This document shows positions 21,853 to 32,731 of a stretch of DNA of 64,000 nt, in pieces. A program made the position numbers and the translations under genes. The DNA comes from Phaeotremella fagi (lineage: Eukaryota; Basidiomycota; Tremellomycetes; Tremellales; Phaeotremellaceae), in contig BCHU01000012.1 of assembly GCA_001599715.1 (NCBI GenBank), forward strand, positions 868,001-932,000. Direction: 5' to 3'. The notes below the pieces were generated by a model that was given only the letters and a program-made list of their open reading frames with translations, was not told the origin of the DNA and did not search any database. Each line of letters begins with the position of its first letter. Within the stretch, counting starts at the first letter, position 1.

Positions 21853-24131
21853 CTAAAGTTCAGCCTTGGCAGACTTGCTAGCTTTAACACTAACACTACT
21901 CAAAGATGAAGAGTAAGAGCTAGCCGATTTAGAAGCTGAACTAGCAGAGACCGAAGCGACCGAAGACAAACTGGAAGCTGATTTGGAAGCAACGATGTAA
22001 GCTGATGACAATGAGCTGGAGATTGATTTAGCAGAAGCTGAAGCGGCGGAAGCGGCTGAGACTGCTGATCTGGAAAGTGAGACTGAGAGGGATGAAGCTG
22101 AGAGTGAAGCTGAATGAGCGTAAACTGATGCAGCTGATGAAGCTGATGACGCCAATGACGAAGCTGAAGATGAAGCGTAGGACGCAGCTGAAGTTGCTGA
22201 TTTGGAAGCGACTGAGGCAGCTGATGATAAAGATGGGACGGCTGATTTCGAGGCTAGCGATGAAGCTGATGATGCGGCTGATGAGAGACTTTTTGAAAGT
22301 GACTCGGCGGCAGAGACAGCAGCACTTGAAGCACTGGAAGCGGAGTGACTAGGGTTTGTCAGTATTAATCCTGATAACTAAAAACAATACTCACTAAGCA
22401 CTGACTGAAGCAACACTGGCGGCAGAAGTTGCACTAGCTCCAAGATGGTCCGCAGCTGAACTAGCTGAACTGACAGCGTGAACAAGAACAGATGAAGCTG
22501 AAGCGTATGATTTTTCGAGTTTCTCCTCAGCAGTAAGTTTAGAAGCGGTTAATAACTAATGTCAGCTAACGTCCAATTTGATAACCTACGTCAAGGACTT
22601 GAGCCAATTTCTCTTCTGCAAATTCAACACCACCAGAGATAGTTTCACGAATTGAAGCAAGAATCTGTTCAACCTTGTTTTGAGATTGGACATAACGAAT
22701 TCTAACCTCATGAATCAAAGATGGTCTAGTAGTGAATTTCGTATCGTCAATACCGTATGAACGAAGTTGAGCACGTAAACGTGCATCAGGCCATGCGAGA
22801 TATGGTGTAGCGGTGACGTCCTTGTATTTGGATGAAATCATGTTGACGAGTTCGTCACGTTTAGCTTCAGCGTCTGATTTGAGATAACCGTGTTCGACTA
22901 GCCATGAACGGAGTTCTGAGTCGTACCATCCAGAGAAAGCGGTTGATTTAGCTCTGGTGTAGTGTTCGGACAAGAGTTTTTCGTATTTCTCTCTCTTGAG
23001 TTCCGCAGCGTCGGTGTTACTGTTTGTCAGTGAAGTTCATATATTTCAACCTACATGACACCCTCGGAGATGAGCCAGTTTCTCATTTCACTAGTTGACC
23101 ATTTACTGTAAGCGGTATCCTTGACGTCGTAATAGTTTTTCTCCATGAGAGCCAACAACTTGTCGCGAGCGGTAGGTTCGGGAGCGACGACACCATGTTC
23201 AACCAACCAATTGTGGATAGTTGAAGTTGACCAAGATGAGTAGAACGGATCGACAGTCTTGTGATAAGCTTCACGAACATTGGCTAGAAGAGCTGCACGA
23301 CCTGTAGGAGCAGGATGTGAGATGACGTCATGCTCTTCTAACCAAGTTTTGAGTTGGTTGTCATCCCAGGTAGAGAAGATGTAATCTTTAGCGTCGTCGA
23401 GTTGCTTTGAAGCTACAGCTGAAGCGTAAGCTGCTTGAGATGAAAGGACTGAAACACCTGATGAGATTGATGAAGCGGCACCGTAAGCTGCTGAAGAGAT
23501 TGAGGAAGCAGCTTGATCAGTTGGGTGACCGTAGATGGCGGTTGAAACTGATGATGCTCTGACGGTCAGGTAACTTTCTTAGTGAAAGACTTACTTTTGT
23601 TTAGCTAAAACGAGAAGTTGTTCTCTGGTTGATTGGGGTGAGACAACACCCTTCTCAAGGAGGTATTCTCTTAATTGAGACTCTGACCATCTGAGTGGAA
23701 CGATCAGTAAAATGGACTGTTTGTTAATGAGCCCTCGAACTCACTTTTCGATAGCGAGATCAGAGTAAGCCTCGTAATGAGCTTGAGCTGAACCAGCAGC
23801 AGCGGCTCCCCACTAGAAACAGGTCAACAAACTTGTCTTTGGTTATTCGAACACCTCGAAACTCACGGTAGCAGCAGCGTCGGCATGTTCAAGAATCTGT
23901 TTTTGAACTTCAGCCAAAGTAGGTGAATCGCGTATGGCGATACCTTGTTCTTTAAGGAATTGGATTGATTGTTCCAAGGACCAATCTTCCCAGATGGCTG
24001 AGGTTTGTTAGTTGGAGTAAAAGTGGAGATGGTGCTGTATTGAACTCACGTTTGTCTTTACCGAATACTTTTGATTCTACACCTATTGAGAAGGCTAGAG
24101 CAGCGAAGAGAGCTGCTTTGGTGAACTTCAT
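21853..24131 (-). CDS. Ish1/Msc1-repeat stress protein with Ser/Ala-rich tail
   Basis: Eight exons (24131-24050, 23997-23867, 23812-23745, 23690-23595, 23558-23055, 23019-22590, 22555-22395, 22348-21853) give 655 residues. A cleavable-looking signal peptide (hydrophobic to about residue 16) is followed by at least six Ish1 repeats, each with a Trp and a WL core: SWSTSTIHNWLVEHGVV, KWSTSEMRNWLISEGV, GWYDSELRSWLVEHGY, AWPDARLRAQLRSYGI. A helical segment follows, then about 200 residues that are almost only Ser and Ala. S. pombe Ish1 is a stress-induced nuclear-envelope protein and S. cerevisiae Msc1 is related. The Ser/Ala tail is far longer than I would expect. A CRE-type palindrome lies 177 nt upstream. 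Confidence 0.88.
21860..22345 (-). repeat. Low-complexity Ser/Ala coding tract
   Basis: Most of the last exon of the Ish1-type gene codes for Ser and Ala with scattered Val, Lys, Tyr and Leu. On the plus strand it reads as GAAGCTGAT-like repeats and yields spurious ORFs. Confidence 0.8.
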
Positions 24132-24307
24132 TGTGTGTGGGTGGATGTGGATATGGATGTAAGTATAAGTATGAGTATAATAATAAATAGATAAATGGAT
24201 GTTAAAGTTAAAAGGAGCTTAGCTGTCTACTCTACCACTACCACGTCACTCACTTTCCCACCACCATCACAACCGTCATACCTTCAACTTTACACAATTT
24301 TATACAA

Positions 24308-24315
24308 TGACGTCA
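24308..24315. promoter_or_regulatory. ATF/CREB-type CRE palindrome
   Basis: Perfect TGACGTCA, 177 nt upstream of the Ish1-type start, followed by a near copy (TTACGTCA). In S. pombe the ish1 gene is activated by the Spc1 MAPK through Atf1, which binds this motif. Function here is inferred. Confidence 0.5.
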
Positions 24316-24432
24316 TTACGTCATAATCAGTCTGGTTGATGAAATGGCGAAATAATGGTGGCACCTCAACAATGCAGCAATTCAACCATCACAAAACATC
24401 GAATGTCATTACAGATTATAGAATTATATATT

Positions 24433-24487
24433 AAAGTAAAGTAAAGTAAAGTAAAGTAAAGTAAAGTAAAGTAAAGTAAAGTAAAGT
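24433..24487. repeat. (AAAGT)11 microsatellite
   Basis: Eleven uninterrupted copies of AAAGT, 55 nt, just downstream of the C2-domain gene stop. Confidence 0.95.
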
Positions 24488-24529
24488 GGTAACTGAAATC
24501 CAATACACTAATCATCGAAACATCACATC

Positions 24530-26216
24530 CTAAGCCACCTTTTCACCCTCCTTGTCATGATGACCAGGTAAAGCATTCTTCAAAGTCTCTCCAGGATGTT
24601 CCAAAAACTCGACCCCAGCCCCAATCCCCGTTTTACTCTGTTTCCCACCTTCCCCAATAGCGTTCGCCCTCTCCTCTAAATCTTCACGATCACCACTCGA
24701 GATACTTCCACCATCACTCTCAACGTCCGAAACCGATTGTTGCCCAAACACCATCCCATCTCCTTCCTTGATCTTAGCTTTCCGTTGTCTATCCTTAATC
24801 TCATCCAACTCTTTATCAGTACATGATTTAGTGGTTATATGTAAACCTGGGAAATTGCATTCCAAGAATTTATGAAGGACTGGAAGAAGTTTCTCTTGGG
24901 GTCGATAAGTCCCGCTGTCGTTGTCTATGACTAATTCGTAGTGTTTGGGATCTTTTGGTGGTGAGGAATCCGGGGGACCGTTGGGTAATTCGGAGGATGG
25001 ATGGGTTTCTTGGTCGGTTGATTCGGATGACTTCTCGGGATTTTTGAGTCTTCGAATGAGGAATTCTCCACTCCAAGCGATATAAATCTAACCAGGGGGT
25101 AAGCGTACGAAGTCTGAAAAGAACAACCAAAGACTCACGTTGACATCAGAATGCATCGTATGTTTAGATAGCAAATCGATACCGAATTCCTTCCCAGTCT
25201 CGGTAAACCTGAACAACCCATCAAGAGTGATGACATAGGTGAAGATTCTTCCGCCTTCATCATAATGAACCATGTCCAAGAATTTCAACGTCATCTCGTC
25301 ACAAGGTCCATCAGGGAATTCACCGTATTCAGTAGCCTTGTCGTAGATGTAGATACGTTTATGTTGTTTATGTAAAAGTTTGTTTAGAGCTTTACCACGT
25401 AAACCTTGACCTTCAAACATTCCTAGGACGAAGCCTTTGAATTCGACGAATCGATGATAGAGTTCATTAGGCACCGGTCCTTTAAGTTGGATCTCGTTGG
25501 ATTGGAAACTAAATAACAACAATTAGTCAACCAGAAGTAAACATAACAATCCTAACCTACACAGTTCGTTCAGTCCCATCCCTCCCCGTACCTTTAGTCT
25601 TAGCCATCTTCCCAATCATAGGAGAATAATGAACCCTCCAAAAGTTATTAACCGTATAAGCCTTCCCAACTTCCTCCTCAGTCTTTCCCAAAACCTCAAC
25701 AGACAAAATCAACTGTCCATGCATTTTATCATCGAAATGAGTCAACTTCATACAACTCCTGAAAGCGTATGCACGAACGCTAGCCCCAGTTTTATGAATT
25801 TTGAAAGCTTCTTTAGAATAACCTTTCCAATTTTCGTCTAAATGGTGTTGTTCAATCTTGACTTTCCCAAGTAAATCATCGTGATCACCTGGATCTTCAT
25901 CCATCACTCTTAGTTTCAACTCGAAACCTGATTTAGGGATTCCAGCGACAACCCAAGATGATTCCCATGACGGTTCAGTGGTTTTTTGAAGAGTTTTCGT
26001 TCGGTGACGTAAATAGGGATCTACTTTGTGTCTTGGTTTTTGGGCGGTGTTGATTTGAGCTAGGATGTAGGGGTCGGAGGAACGGGTGTTGATATCTGAG
26101 ATAGGGAGGTTGACTGCTTTGTGGAATGTTATTCGGAGCGTGTAGGTTGGTTCGTGAGAGGGGTGGAGGGGGGTGTCGTCGTAGCCACCTTTGGGTTGTT
26201 TGTCGTTGTCACTCAT
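24530..26216 (-). CDS. C2-domain protein of unknown function
   Basis: Exons 26216-25561, 25508-25139 and 25087-24530 give 527 residues. The N-terminal C2 domain starts at YTLRITFHKAVNLPI and includes SDPYILAQI, PSWESSWVV and LKLRVMDEDPGDHDDLLGKV, keeping the acidic loops that bind calcium in typical C2 domains. A second conserved region (FVEFKGFVLGMFEGQGLRGKALN; RIFTYVITLDGLFRFTETGKEFGIDLLSKH) probably forms an alpha/beta domain unfamiliar to me. The C-terminal 120 residues are polar and acidic. There is no signal peptide or membrane segment. A role in Ca2+-dependent membrane association is plausible. A CRE palindrome lies 161 nt upstream. Confidence 0.82.
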
Positions 26217-26863
26217 GATGTGGGTGTGTGTATGTGATAGATTGTAGCTATCGTGCGGAATGAGATGATTTGATATTTGTTCTTATCCTACTCTCCATAC
26301 ATATTAATAGCTTAGAAAGGCTTGGTTAGGTGACTAGCCTATCCTATGAAAATATGTCTATCTAGACTATCTCGAATGACGTCACTGTAAACAAAATTTT
26401 CCGTGGCACTTTGAACGAGGCAAAATCCTTTCAGTCGTGTGACAAAATGTCTTTTCAAAAACAATGTAAAGACACTCAGAAGCATACAACATGTAAATAA
26501 CAGTAAACTTTAAGATCATCTTAGTGGCGGATGAACACCTTCTTTCAAGGGCTCTCGGAGCTGTTTCGGCATACTCACATTTCGCATTTCACATCTGACG
26601 CTATCTATACAAGTACTATCGGTAAAACACTTTGAATCACAATACAGACTACGTCAGAAATCGCACGTTCGTGTAGAAAAGTTCATCCTTTCAGTGTTTG
26701 GACTTCTCTTGGAAGACTAGCCTTCTTGCAAAAACTGCAGATAATATACTGTACATGACTATTCGCCACCCTTCCATTTCCTTCCTCAACATTGCTTCTC
26801 TTTTCCTCTCTCAACCATATTCAGATAAATTTCGACCAATCCTACGACAAATCAAACACAAAC
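26217..26863. promoter_or_regulatory. Divergent region between C2-domain gene and orphan family
   Basis: About 0.65 kb upstream of both neighbouring genes. Contains a perfect TGACGTCA at 26377-26384. No gene is supported. Confidence 0.45.
26377..26384. promoter_or_regulatory. ATF/CREB-type CRE palindrome
   Basis: Perfect TGACGTCA, 161 nt upstream of the C2-domain gene start on the minus strand. It matches the spacing of the motif upstream of the adjacent Ish1-type gene. Regulatory role is inferred. Confidence 0.4.
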
Positions 26864-27452
26864 ATGGCATACGCTTTCGTAACCTTCGATCCAGAGGACC
26901 TTGCCTCGTCCTTGAACCAACTCACTGCTAGTCTCCAAAAATTCGAAAATTCCAACTTTCACAAACTAGTTGGACTCTCCGATGAAAATTTGAAAGATGT
27001 TTGGTTTCCCCCACTTGATATTCCAGTCTCAGAAGCTATAACAAGCATGAGTTTCTACATCAATGGAGAATCCACCAAAAGAAAATACTATCTAGATCTT
27101 CATGCTGGTCCCACTTACACCGTCGATTCAGGGATAAACCGCAAATACGAACCCGAGGAGGTCGTGCTCACGGTATGGTCGACCAAAAGAGGAGCGAACT
27201 CGAGTCACGGAAAACATTCTACAAAAGATCTCTTGCTCGTATAAGATCCATAATGATCCACGGCTTCCTAGTTCATTGGCAAGAAAACCGGGTTTTCTCC
27301 TCCGGCAAAGTCGCATCGACCCTTCAACTTACAAGCTGGAGTTTTCTTATGGAAGGGCATTTGCAGGTACTCGACTAGGTCATGAATTGGATGAGGAGAT
27401 TGGGGATGGGAACTTGTCTGCCAAGGCAGTTCTTTCATTGTATAGTCCGTAG
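26864..27452 (+). pseudogene. Orphan intronless family, member 1 (frameshifted)
   Basis: The first frame runs from the ATG at 26864 to a stop at 27244 and begins like the other family members (AFVTFDPEDLASSLNQL, then ASLQKFENSNFHKL). Similarity continues past that stop only in another frame, from about 27172 to the stop at 27452, with RVTENILQKIS, KPGFLLRQS and YKLEFSYGRAF matching members 2 and 4. The break lies near 27145-27180 and equals one extra nucleotide. No usable intron bridges it. This is either a disabled copy or a sequencing error; the gene is otherwise intact. Confidence 0.7.
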
Positions 27453-28121
27453 TAAACCATACGTTTCGAGACTTTGCATGCGGAATTTTTCAGCTCTTGC
27501 TTTTCTGTTTTGTGTTCAATTGATTTGGGAAGGGAGATTCAGGGGAGGAACTCAGATTTAATCTATGTAGTTTGATATGAAAGTGTTTGATGGGAGTCGT
27601 TCGAACACCTAAATGGGTTCTACTCAGAAGTTGCTATAATGCAGTAGCGCATGTTCGTTCAGAAAATCTGACACTTAGTTGATTGGACTCATGTTCAAAA
27701 ACAGAAGATTGGAGGATAGTACGAGTACAGTACAGCACGTCGTACAGACTGAAAACTTTACAACATTTACATTACTGTACCAATCTCCTCTCCTCTCATA
27801 CCCTCGTAAATGTAGCACAGCACAATGGTGCAATGATAAATGGAAATTGATGATTGTCTTTTCGGGAAAGGGTTCAGCTTTCTATCCTCCTTTCTCCTTT
27901 CCGCTCCACATTTCGAAGACTAGTGTACAGTAAATGATGCATTATCCCAACTGCATGTCGTCATTTGCTATCCTTTCACAAGTCTTCTCTCTGAATTTCT
28001 TCACTTATGAGAGGATATTAAATTGTCTACTTTTCCAGCCTCATTTCTCTGTTTTCCTACTATTTCATATCCATATTCGCCACCCAGAAATTCAATCCAA
28101 AGTATAAAGTATAACACAACG
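27453..28121. other. Intergenic region in orphan family cluster
   Basis: Upstream region of member 2. It contains a block (27856-27910: TCTTTTCGGGAAA, TTCAGCTTTCT, ATCCTCCTTTCTC, CGCTCCACA) repeated upstream of member 4. Otherwise nothing recognisable. Confidence 0.55.
27856..27910 (+). repeat. Shared promoter block, copy upstream of member 2
   Basis: About 55 nt nearly identical in order and spacing to 32476-32534, with a shorter third copy at 32368-32394. It lies 212-266 nt before the start codon of member 2. Confidence 0.7.
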
Positions 28122-28892
28122 ATGTCTCTCGATAATACAACCACAAACCCAGAGATCGCATTTGTCATTTTAGACAAAGACAAACTTTCTGAAATCATTC
28201 AATCATCCCTCGAATGTTTGGAAGATTTTGAAAATTCCGTTCATCCCATGATTCTCGATGTTTACAAGCTCCACAAACACTCTTCCATCATCAACACCGC
28301 CATCAAACCGGGTGATGAAAGGGGTTGGCAGAATTCAAGTCGCTACAAAAGCGATGTTTCGAAGGAGGCAATCGACTCGATCATCTTTGAGAACCCTCAA
28401 GACGGCATCTCGTACTCTCTGAATTTCCAACTTATTCCGTTTTACCACTCCCACAACAAATCAGATAACAGTGTTCTCCACAACTTCAACGGAGATATCG
28501 AGGTCAAATCAGAAAAGAAAGATCGCGCTAAAGTTCGAGGCTTCTTCCAAGATCAGGTTTCCAAAGCCTACAAAACATGCGACAACACTTCGATCAAACT
28601 TCCAAAATCAGTTGGTACGAAGAGCGGTTTTCTTTTGAGTCGAACTGGAGATCCCCACTGGGCAAACAGCTACACCTTAGAGTTCGATTACCATGAGCCG
28701 TTCAATGCAGAGGTATCCGCCCTTTCAATTGATCTGGATGAAAGTGGTAAGCGGGAAAGAAAAGTTTTAGATCAAAACGAAGGTAAAATGTCTTTCAAAG
28801 CCAAGGTAGAGCTGGTAGGCCGCCCTACTTTAGCCGCCACTCCCGAATTCTATCACAATATCTTGAAAGCGGTTGAGAGAAAGGAGTGGTAG
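28122..28892 (+). CDS. Orphan intronless family, member 2
   Basis: A single 256-residue ORF without introns, unlike almost every other gene in the window. I do not recognise a known family. It shares with members 1 and 4 an N-terminal AFVILDKDKLSEII and CLEDFENSV, a central DRAKVRGFFQDQVSKAYKTC, then SGFLLSRTGDP, YTLEFDYHEPF and a final strand KMSFKAKVELVG. It has a C-terminal extension the others lack. No signal peptide, membrane segment or catalytic motif is visible. The upstream in-frame codons (28023-28121) look like leader rather than protein. Confidence 0.75.
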   Translation: MSLDNTTTNPEIAFVILDKDKLSEIIQSSLECLEDFENSVHPMILDVYKLHKHSSIINTAIKPGDERGWQNSSRYKSDVSKEAIDSIIFENPQDGISYSLNFQLIPFYHSHNKSDNSVLHNFNGDIEVKSEKKDRAKVRGFFQDQVSKAYKTCDNTSIKLPKSVGTKSGFLLSRTGDPHWANSYTLEFDYHEPFNAEVSALSIDLDESGKRERKVLDQNEGKMSFKAKVELVGRPTLAATPEFYHNILKAVERKEW

Positions 28893-29833
28893 TTAGTTTT
28901 GTTTCCGATTTGTAGTTCATAAGTTTATTTGAAGAGTGTGCTGGTACTGAATTGTTACGCCCATGTCAAGCACTGGTATATGATAGGATTTCAATCAATT
29001 ACCATAGATTGAAACATCCTTTTGGCGAAGTGGTACCGTTGCAGCCTATTTATGCACGGTCATCACATGAAACTGTTACAAAGCATTGTTGAATCATCAC
29101 CTCTCCATCTTGCAATGTTATCAAAGTCTTTGTATGACAGAGGTTACAATATGAAATTGAATTTGATGTGGCAGCGCTCGAGTTCATTGGTGGCGCTGAT
29201 CTGGGTCAACAGTAATCAAAATCTCTTCTGAAACTTGATCATTCCGACGATACTTCTTCAAGAAAGAAGGAATCAGTGCATAAGCATTCTGTGTGGAGAC
29301 AAGTGCGTTTCATTCAAGGCTCTGTATTCTTGATCAAGCCACAGAACACAACAAAGCTCCACGAGCAATTCTTAATATAAACACAATTTCATTACCAATG
29401 CACTTTTTCCAGCTCAAAGACGAATCCGATATCTCCAAATGATAAATACAAGACTATCAATGGGGTAGGGTTTCGCCAGAATTCTAACACACAAAACATT
29501 CAATGAAATGTATAGCTCATTTGTACCTACGCATTCTATATCGAATATACAATAATCAACAGATGAATTAGACGTAAGAAGGCAAGACCGCGAAGAAATA
29601 AGATGTATCAAACATCTTCTCGGACAGACGACTGAGAGTTTATTTTACCCTTTCATTTTACGTTTTATTTGAAGCTCCACATGTTGCTTAGTGTCTATAA
29701 CAAAACTCCATAACTTGGGTAAAACAAATATTCACAGCGAAAGAACCTAGCACCTAACACGCAATCCTCCTGACTACATACAGTACAGTACAATATGTAC
29801 AGCGCCACAGCAGTCTTTCCACTTTGCAGGGGT
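28893..29833. other. Intergenic region, 0.9 kb
   Basis: Between the stop of member 2 and the stop of the convergent orphan gene. AT-rich with scattered short ORFs on both strands and no supported gene or repeat. Confidence 0.55.
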
Positions 29834-30579
29834 TTACGGAACAAAAGTAGAAAGATACGTCTTTTGATATTCTAGGAGACCCTCAACTACATCCTCACTT
29901 TTAACATCGCTCCATTTTCTCTTATCCTATGAACATACGGTCAGTAACGCATTTGTCTGAATATCTAGGCACTCACATCCCACTCTTCCGTACAACTATC
30001 CTCTCTATGTTTCCACATTTTGTGGTTGGTATCAGAATTGAGAATAAAAGAAGGTAACGGTTTAAGAAGTCTTGACATTTCGTTTCGTTTTTCTCTCATA
30101 TCGCTGTACGCCAAGTGGGAGGGATGGATGGCTTCCGTATCCCAAAGACTAACATGATCTCCAGATGTATCTTTACTTTTACCGTACGCCCACAAACAAT
30201 CAAAGAATTCACCAATGATTTTTGAAGATTTTTGAGTATCCTTATCGATAGCCTCACTACCCTCACTACCCTCACTACCCTCACCACCTTCCTCTGAAAA
30301 CCCTTCAAATTGACTGAGAAGATATTTTGATTTATCAGACAACCTTCTCTTCGTACCACCAACATCGACTTGGAGTGTTGAGATAGATATTGTCTTTGCG
30401 TTTCTGAGTGATGTTTGATCTGGACCTTCGTTGGTGTAGACGTTATCTAAAACCCATTCTTCGCCACTAAAACAACCAAAATTGTAGCGATTCGATGATT
30501 TGTACAAGTGTTCACCAAGGTTTGTGTGACTGATACTGATGTTGAAATGTGCTAAGCTTGAATTGAGAAAATGACTCAT
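29834..30579 (-). CDS. Unrecognised protein with GSE repeat
   Basis: Two exons (30579-29977, 29926-29834) encode 231 residues. I do not recognise a family, and it does not clearly align with the neighbouring intronless paralogues. Visible features are a Ser/His-rich N-terminus, an acidic Gly-Ser-Glu tract encoded by a 9-nt tandem repeat (30252-30287), and a Trp-rich helical C-terminus (LWAYGKSKD, MWKHRED). The frame is open for 21 further codons upstream of 30579. Coding status rests on ORF length, a good intron and matching phase. Confidence 0.6.
30252..30287. repeat. 9-nt coding tandem repeat (GSE units)
   Basis: CCTCACTAC repeated about four times on the plus strand, encoding Gly-Ser-Glu units of the minus-strand orphan gene. 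Confidence 0.8.
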
Positions 30580-31222
30580 GGCTGGAGGTCTGATATTACT
30601 TGTAGTAGAAAGCGGGAAAGAGAGAGAGAGCGAGAGAGACACGAAGAAAGCGGAGTGTGAATTTGAGTCGGCTTTGTAAATTATTTCTCATCCCATATCA
30701 GATCTCAAAGGAGATTGTTTTCACCCTGACAAAGGTTCATTCCTTTTCGAGATTAAGGGAATTGCATCCAGGTATATCGCACAGACTGAAAGCTTCATTT
30801 ACTCTGGCAAACATAGAAATGTTGACTGCGCATATATATGCCTTCCATCGAGAATCAAGGGAAAGTCCTACAACCAAGATATAGAAAGATAACAAAACAC
30901 TCGCAGTCAAGACCTTATCAAAGTTTTTGAGAAACGAGACATCGTCATCGACAACCTTCTAGCGTTTCGGATGAAAACTCTCAGATCACCCTTTGACCAT
31001 CCTAATTTGGTCACCGCGATACCGTGTTTGAAGCGGGTTCGAGAAAATGGGTCGGTTTCATAAATCAGAGCTCTTCTTTTCAGTTTACCTACTTTGCTCA
31101 GTTTTCTCGTGGAAGACAACTTTTTCATCTATACTAAGCTATTTAGAATAGGTGTTTGCCACTCTGTTCTTTCCTTCTTCTCATCATCTTTTCAATATTA
31201 TAATATAATCAACAACCCAGTC
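30580..31222. other. Upstream region of member 3 with possible coding relic
   Basis: A plus-strand stretch at about 30913-31071 reads LIKVFEKRDIVID...LRSPFDHPNL...KRVRENGSVS before a stop. It faintly recalls the N-terminal half of member 4 (LVDRLRTPFQKVRKSG). It may be a decayed fragment. The remainder holds nothing recognisable. Confidence 0.35.
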
Positions 31223-31789
31223 ATGTCCCATAAAGCCACTATCACCTTCAAATACCCTGGTAACGCTTTAAGCAAAATCACAGCTGGTCTCGATGAATTC
31301 ACTCACGAGGAAGATTACTTGAAGCTCATCCCAAAGTATCAAGGCAACGGGAGTGTAACTACTTGGTACAAAGAGTTCGTCAAAGCATACTTCAACTTTG
31401 TTCACATCACCTCAATTATCTTCGACGATGACACATCCAGATCCTTCGAAGGTCGACTTGAGTTTCTTTTGAGGCCAAGATATAGTGTCGAAGATCAGTC
31501 GTCCAGTAGATACCAATACGATGTTGGATCAGGTAGAATGTATTCAGACAGCAGGGACAGGGTAAAGATCGTCGACGATATCAAAAGCAAAATTTTGGCA
31601 TGTTCAACCGAGAGCGGTCTTGTTTTGGAGGTAGAAAGTGCTGGGGAAGATAAATTTACCTCCAAAGTCTGGACAGTTGATTTCGAAGCAGCTAAATTTC
31701 GTGGTGAGGGTGAGGAAGGGGACAGAGTTACAGGGAAGCTCAGTGTCGATGCTTATTTCTCACTGACCGTCTCGAATCCGGGTTGGTAG
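31223..31789 (+). CDS. Orphan intronless family, member 3
   Basis: A single-exon ORF of 188 residues. It aligns with member 5 over its whole length (MSHKATITF versus MSQKAVITF; YSVEDQSSSRYQY versus YRVEDPYGRHQY; LVLEVESAG versus LVLEVEKSE; KLSVDAYFSLTV versus KSTTEAYFFLDT). It aligns more weakly with members 2 and 4 through DRVKIVDDIKSKIL. Predicted as a soluble alternation of strands and helices with no recognisable motif. Member 3 lacks the long N-terminal polar leader of members 2 and 4, so the family has two subgroups. Confidence 0.75.
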   Translation: MSHKATITFKYPGNALSKITAGLDEFTHEEDYLKLIPKYQGNGSVTTWYKEFVKAYFNFVHITSIIFDDDTSRSFEGRLEFLLRPRYSVEDQSSSRYQYDVGSGRMYSDSRDRVKIVDDIKSKILACSTESGLVLEVESAGEDKFTSKVWTVDFEAAKFRGEGEEGDRVTGKLSVDAYFSLTVSNPGW

Positions 31790-32731
31790 TCTCATGTAGC
31801 CTTCTAAAGGTTGGGGTGGGGAGGAAGTATGTGTTCGGAAGTGTTTGTTGAAATTCAAGTATGCAGAAAGGAGCAGAGTGATGGTTTATTCTGTAAAAAA
31901 GTGATATTCATGAAAGATCTCATAACACACCTCTTCATTTGCACAAATGATACTCTGTTCGAACCTGAATTTCACGCATAAGTTGCATATTGATTTGTTT
32001 TGCTTCGCAGATCCTGCACTCAAGTTGAGTAGAGTGTCATGATGCAGACTACAGTAAACCTCTTTTCATAAAATCTTTTGTCGTTCTTTTGTCTCCATGT
32101 GGAAGGCTGGTTCAAAAATGCCACAGAAAAGGCAAAAATTGGGAAAAGATGCAGTAGCAGGGCATATCCTCCAACCTGACCCCCATCAAGACGGGGGTGT
32201 CAGCATTACATCATTGAGAGCCAAGCTAAGCTGAAAGCGTTCATCTTTCCTAACATCTCGATGAGAACGCTTCGTTCAAAAAGCCAAAAATCAGCTGCAA
32301 CAGGAGCTGGACCGAGATATTCTGACAATTCTTTCTCTAAATGCATGGCGATACCGTATCCTCTTCCTATCCTCCTTTCTGTCAACGCTCCACATGCTGC
32401 TTGCAACAACTAATATTCTAAATTTGAGATGCCCCATCAAAGGCAAATTCTTGAAGAGGAATGAAAATATATGACATCTTTTCGGGAAATGATTTCAGCT
32501 TTCTGTGTATCCTCCTTTCTCATTTCGCTCCACAAGTCGTAAATCAATGTAAATGACAGATCACAAAAAATTGGATGTCGTCATTCATGATTTTTTCAGG
32601 ATGCTTCTTTTGAAAATATTGACTTCCAAACGTATTGATATTTATAACACTGGTTTCTCCCCACCCTCTTTCTTCATTAACAACCAACTTCAACTTTTGC
32701 CACTCTCAACAAATCTTCTATAATCACTGAA
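31790..32731. other. Intergenic region with duplicated promoter blocks
   Basis: The segment 32030-32113 (AGAGTGTCA, then TCGTTCTTTTGT and CATG-GGAAGGCTGG) resembles 33560-33636 upstream of member 5. Two CCTCCTTTCT...CGCTCCACA blocks lie at 32368-32394 and 32476-32534. This suggests a lost or degraded family copy between members 3 and 4. Confidence 0.5.
32476..32534 (+). repeat. Shared promoter block, copy upstream of member 4
   Basis: Matches 27856-27910 upstream of member 2 (CTTTTCGGGAAA, TTCAGCTTTCT, ATCCTCCTTTCTC, CGCTCCACA), placed about 200 nt before the member 4 start. Confidence 0.7.

Larger units (their letters stand above)
24132..24529. promoter_or_regulatory. Upstream region of Ish1-type gene, containing a CRE palindrome and a microsatellite
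   Basis: Between the start of the Ish1-type gene and the stop of the C2-domain gene, both on the minus strand. It holds TGACGTCA at 24308-24315, a second half-site (TTACGTCAT) immediately after it, and an AAAGT microsatellite. Confidence 0.6.

Noticed and set aside
21853..22352. Plus-strand ORFs across the Ser/Ala tract
   Set aside because: Met/Leu/Lys-rich mirror of the Ser/Ala coding repeat on the opposite strand.
27172..27190. A 17-nt GT-AG intron repairing family member 1
   Set aside because: Far below the shortest intron seen here (31 nt) and without a branch site.
28023..28121. Extended N-terminus of family member 2
   Set aside because: The in-frame leader is not shared with other members; the ATG at 28122 aligns with their starts.
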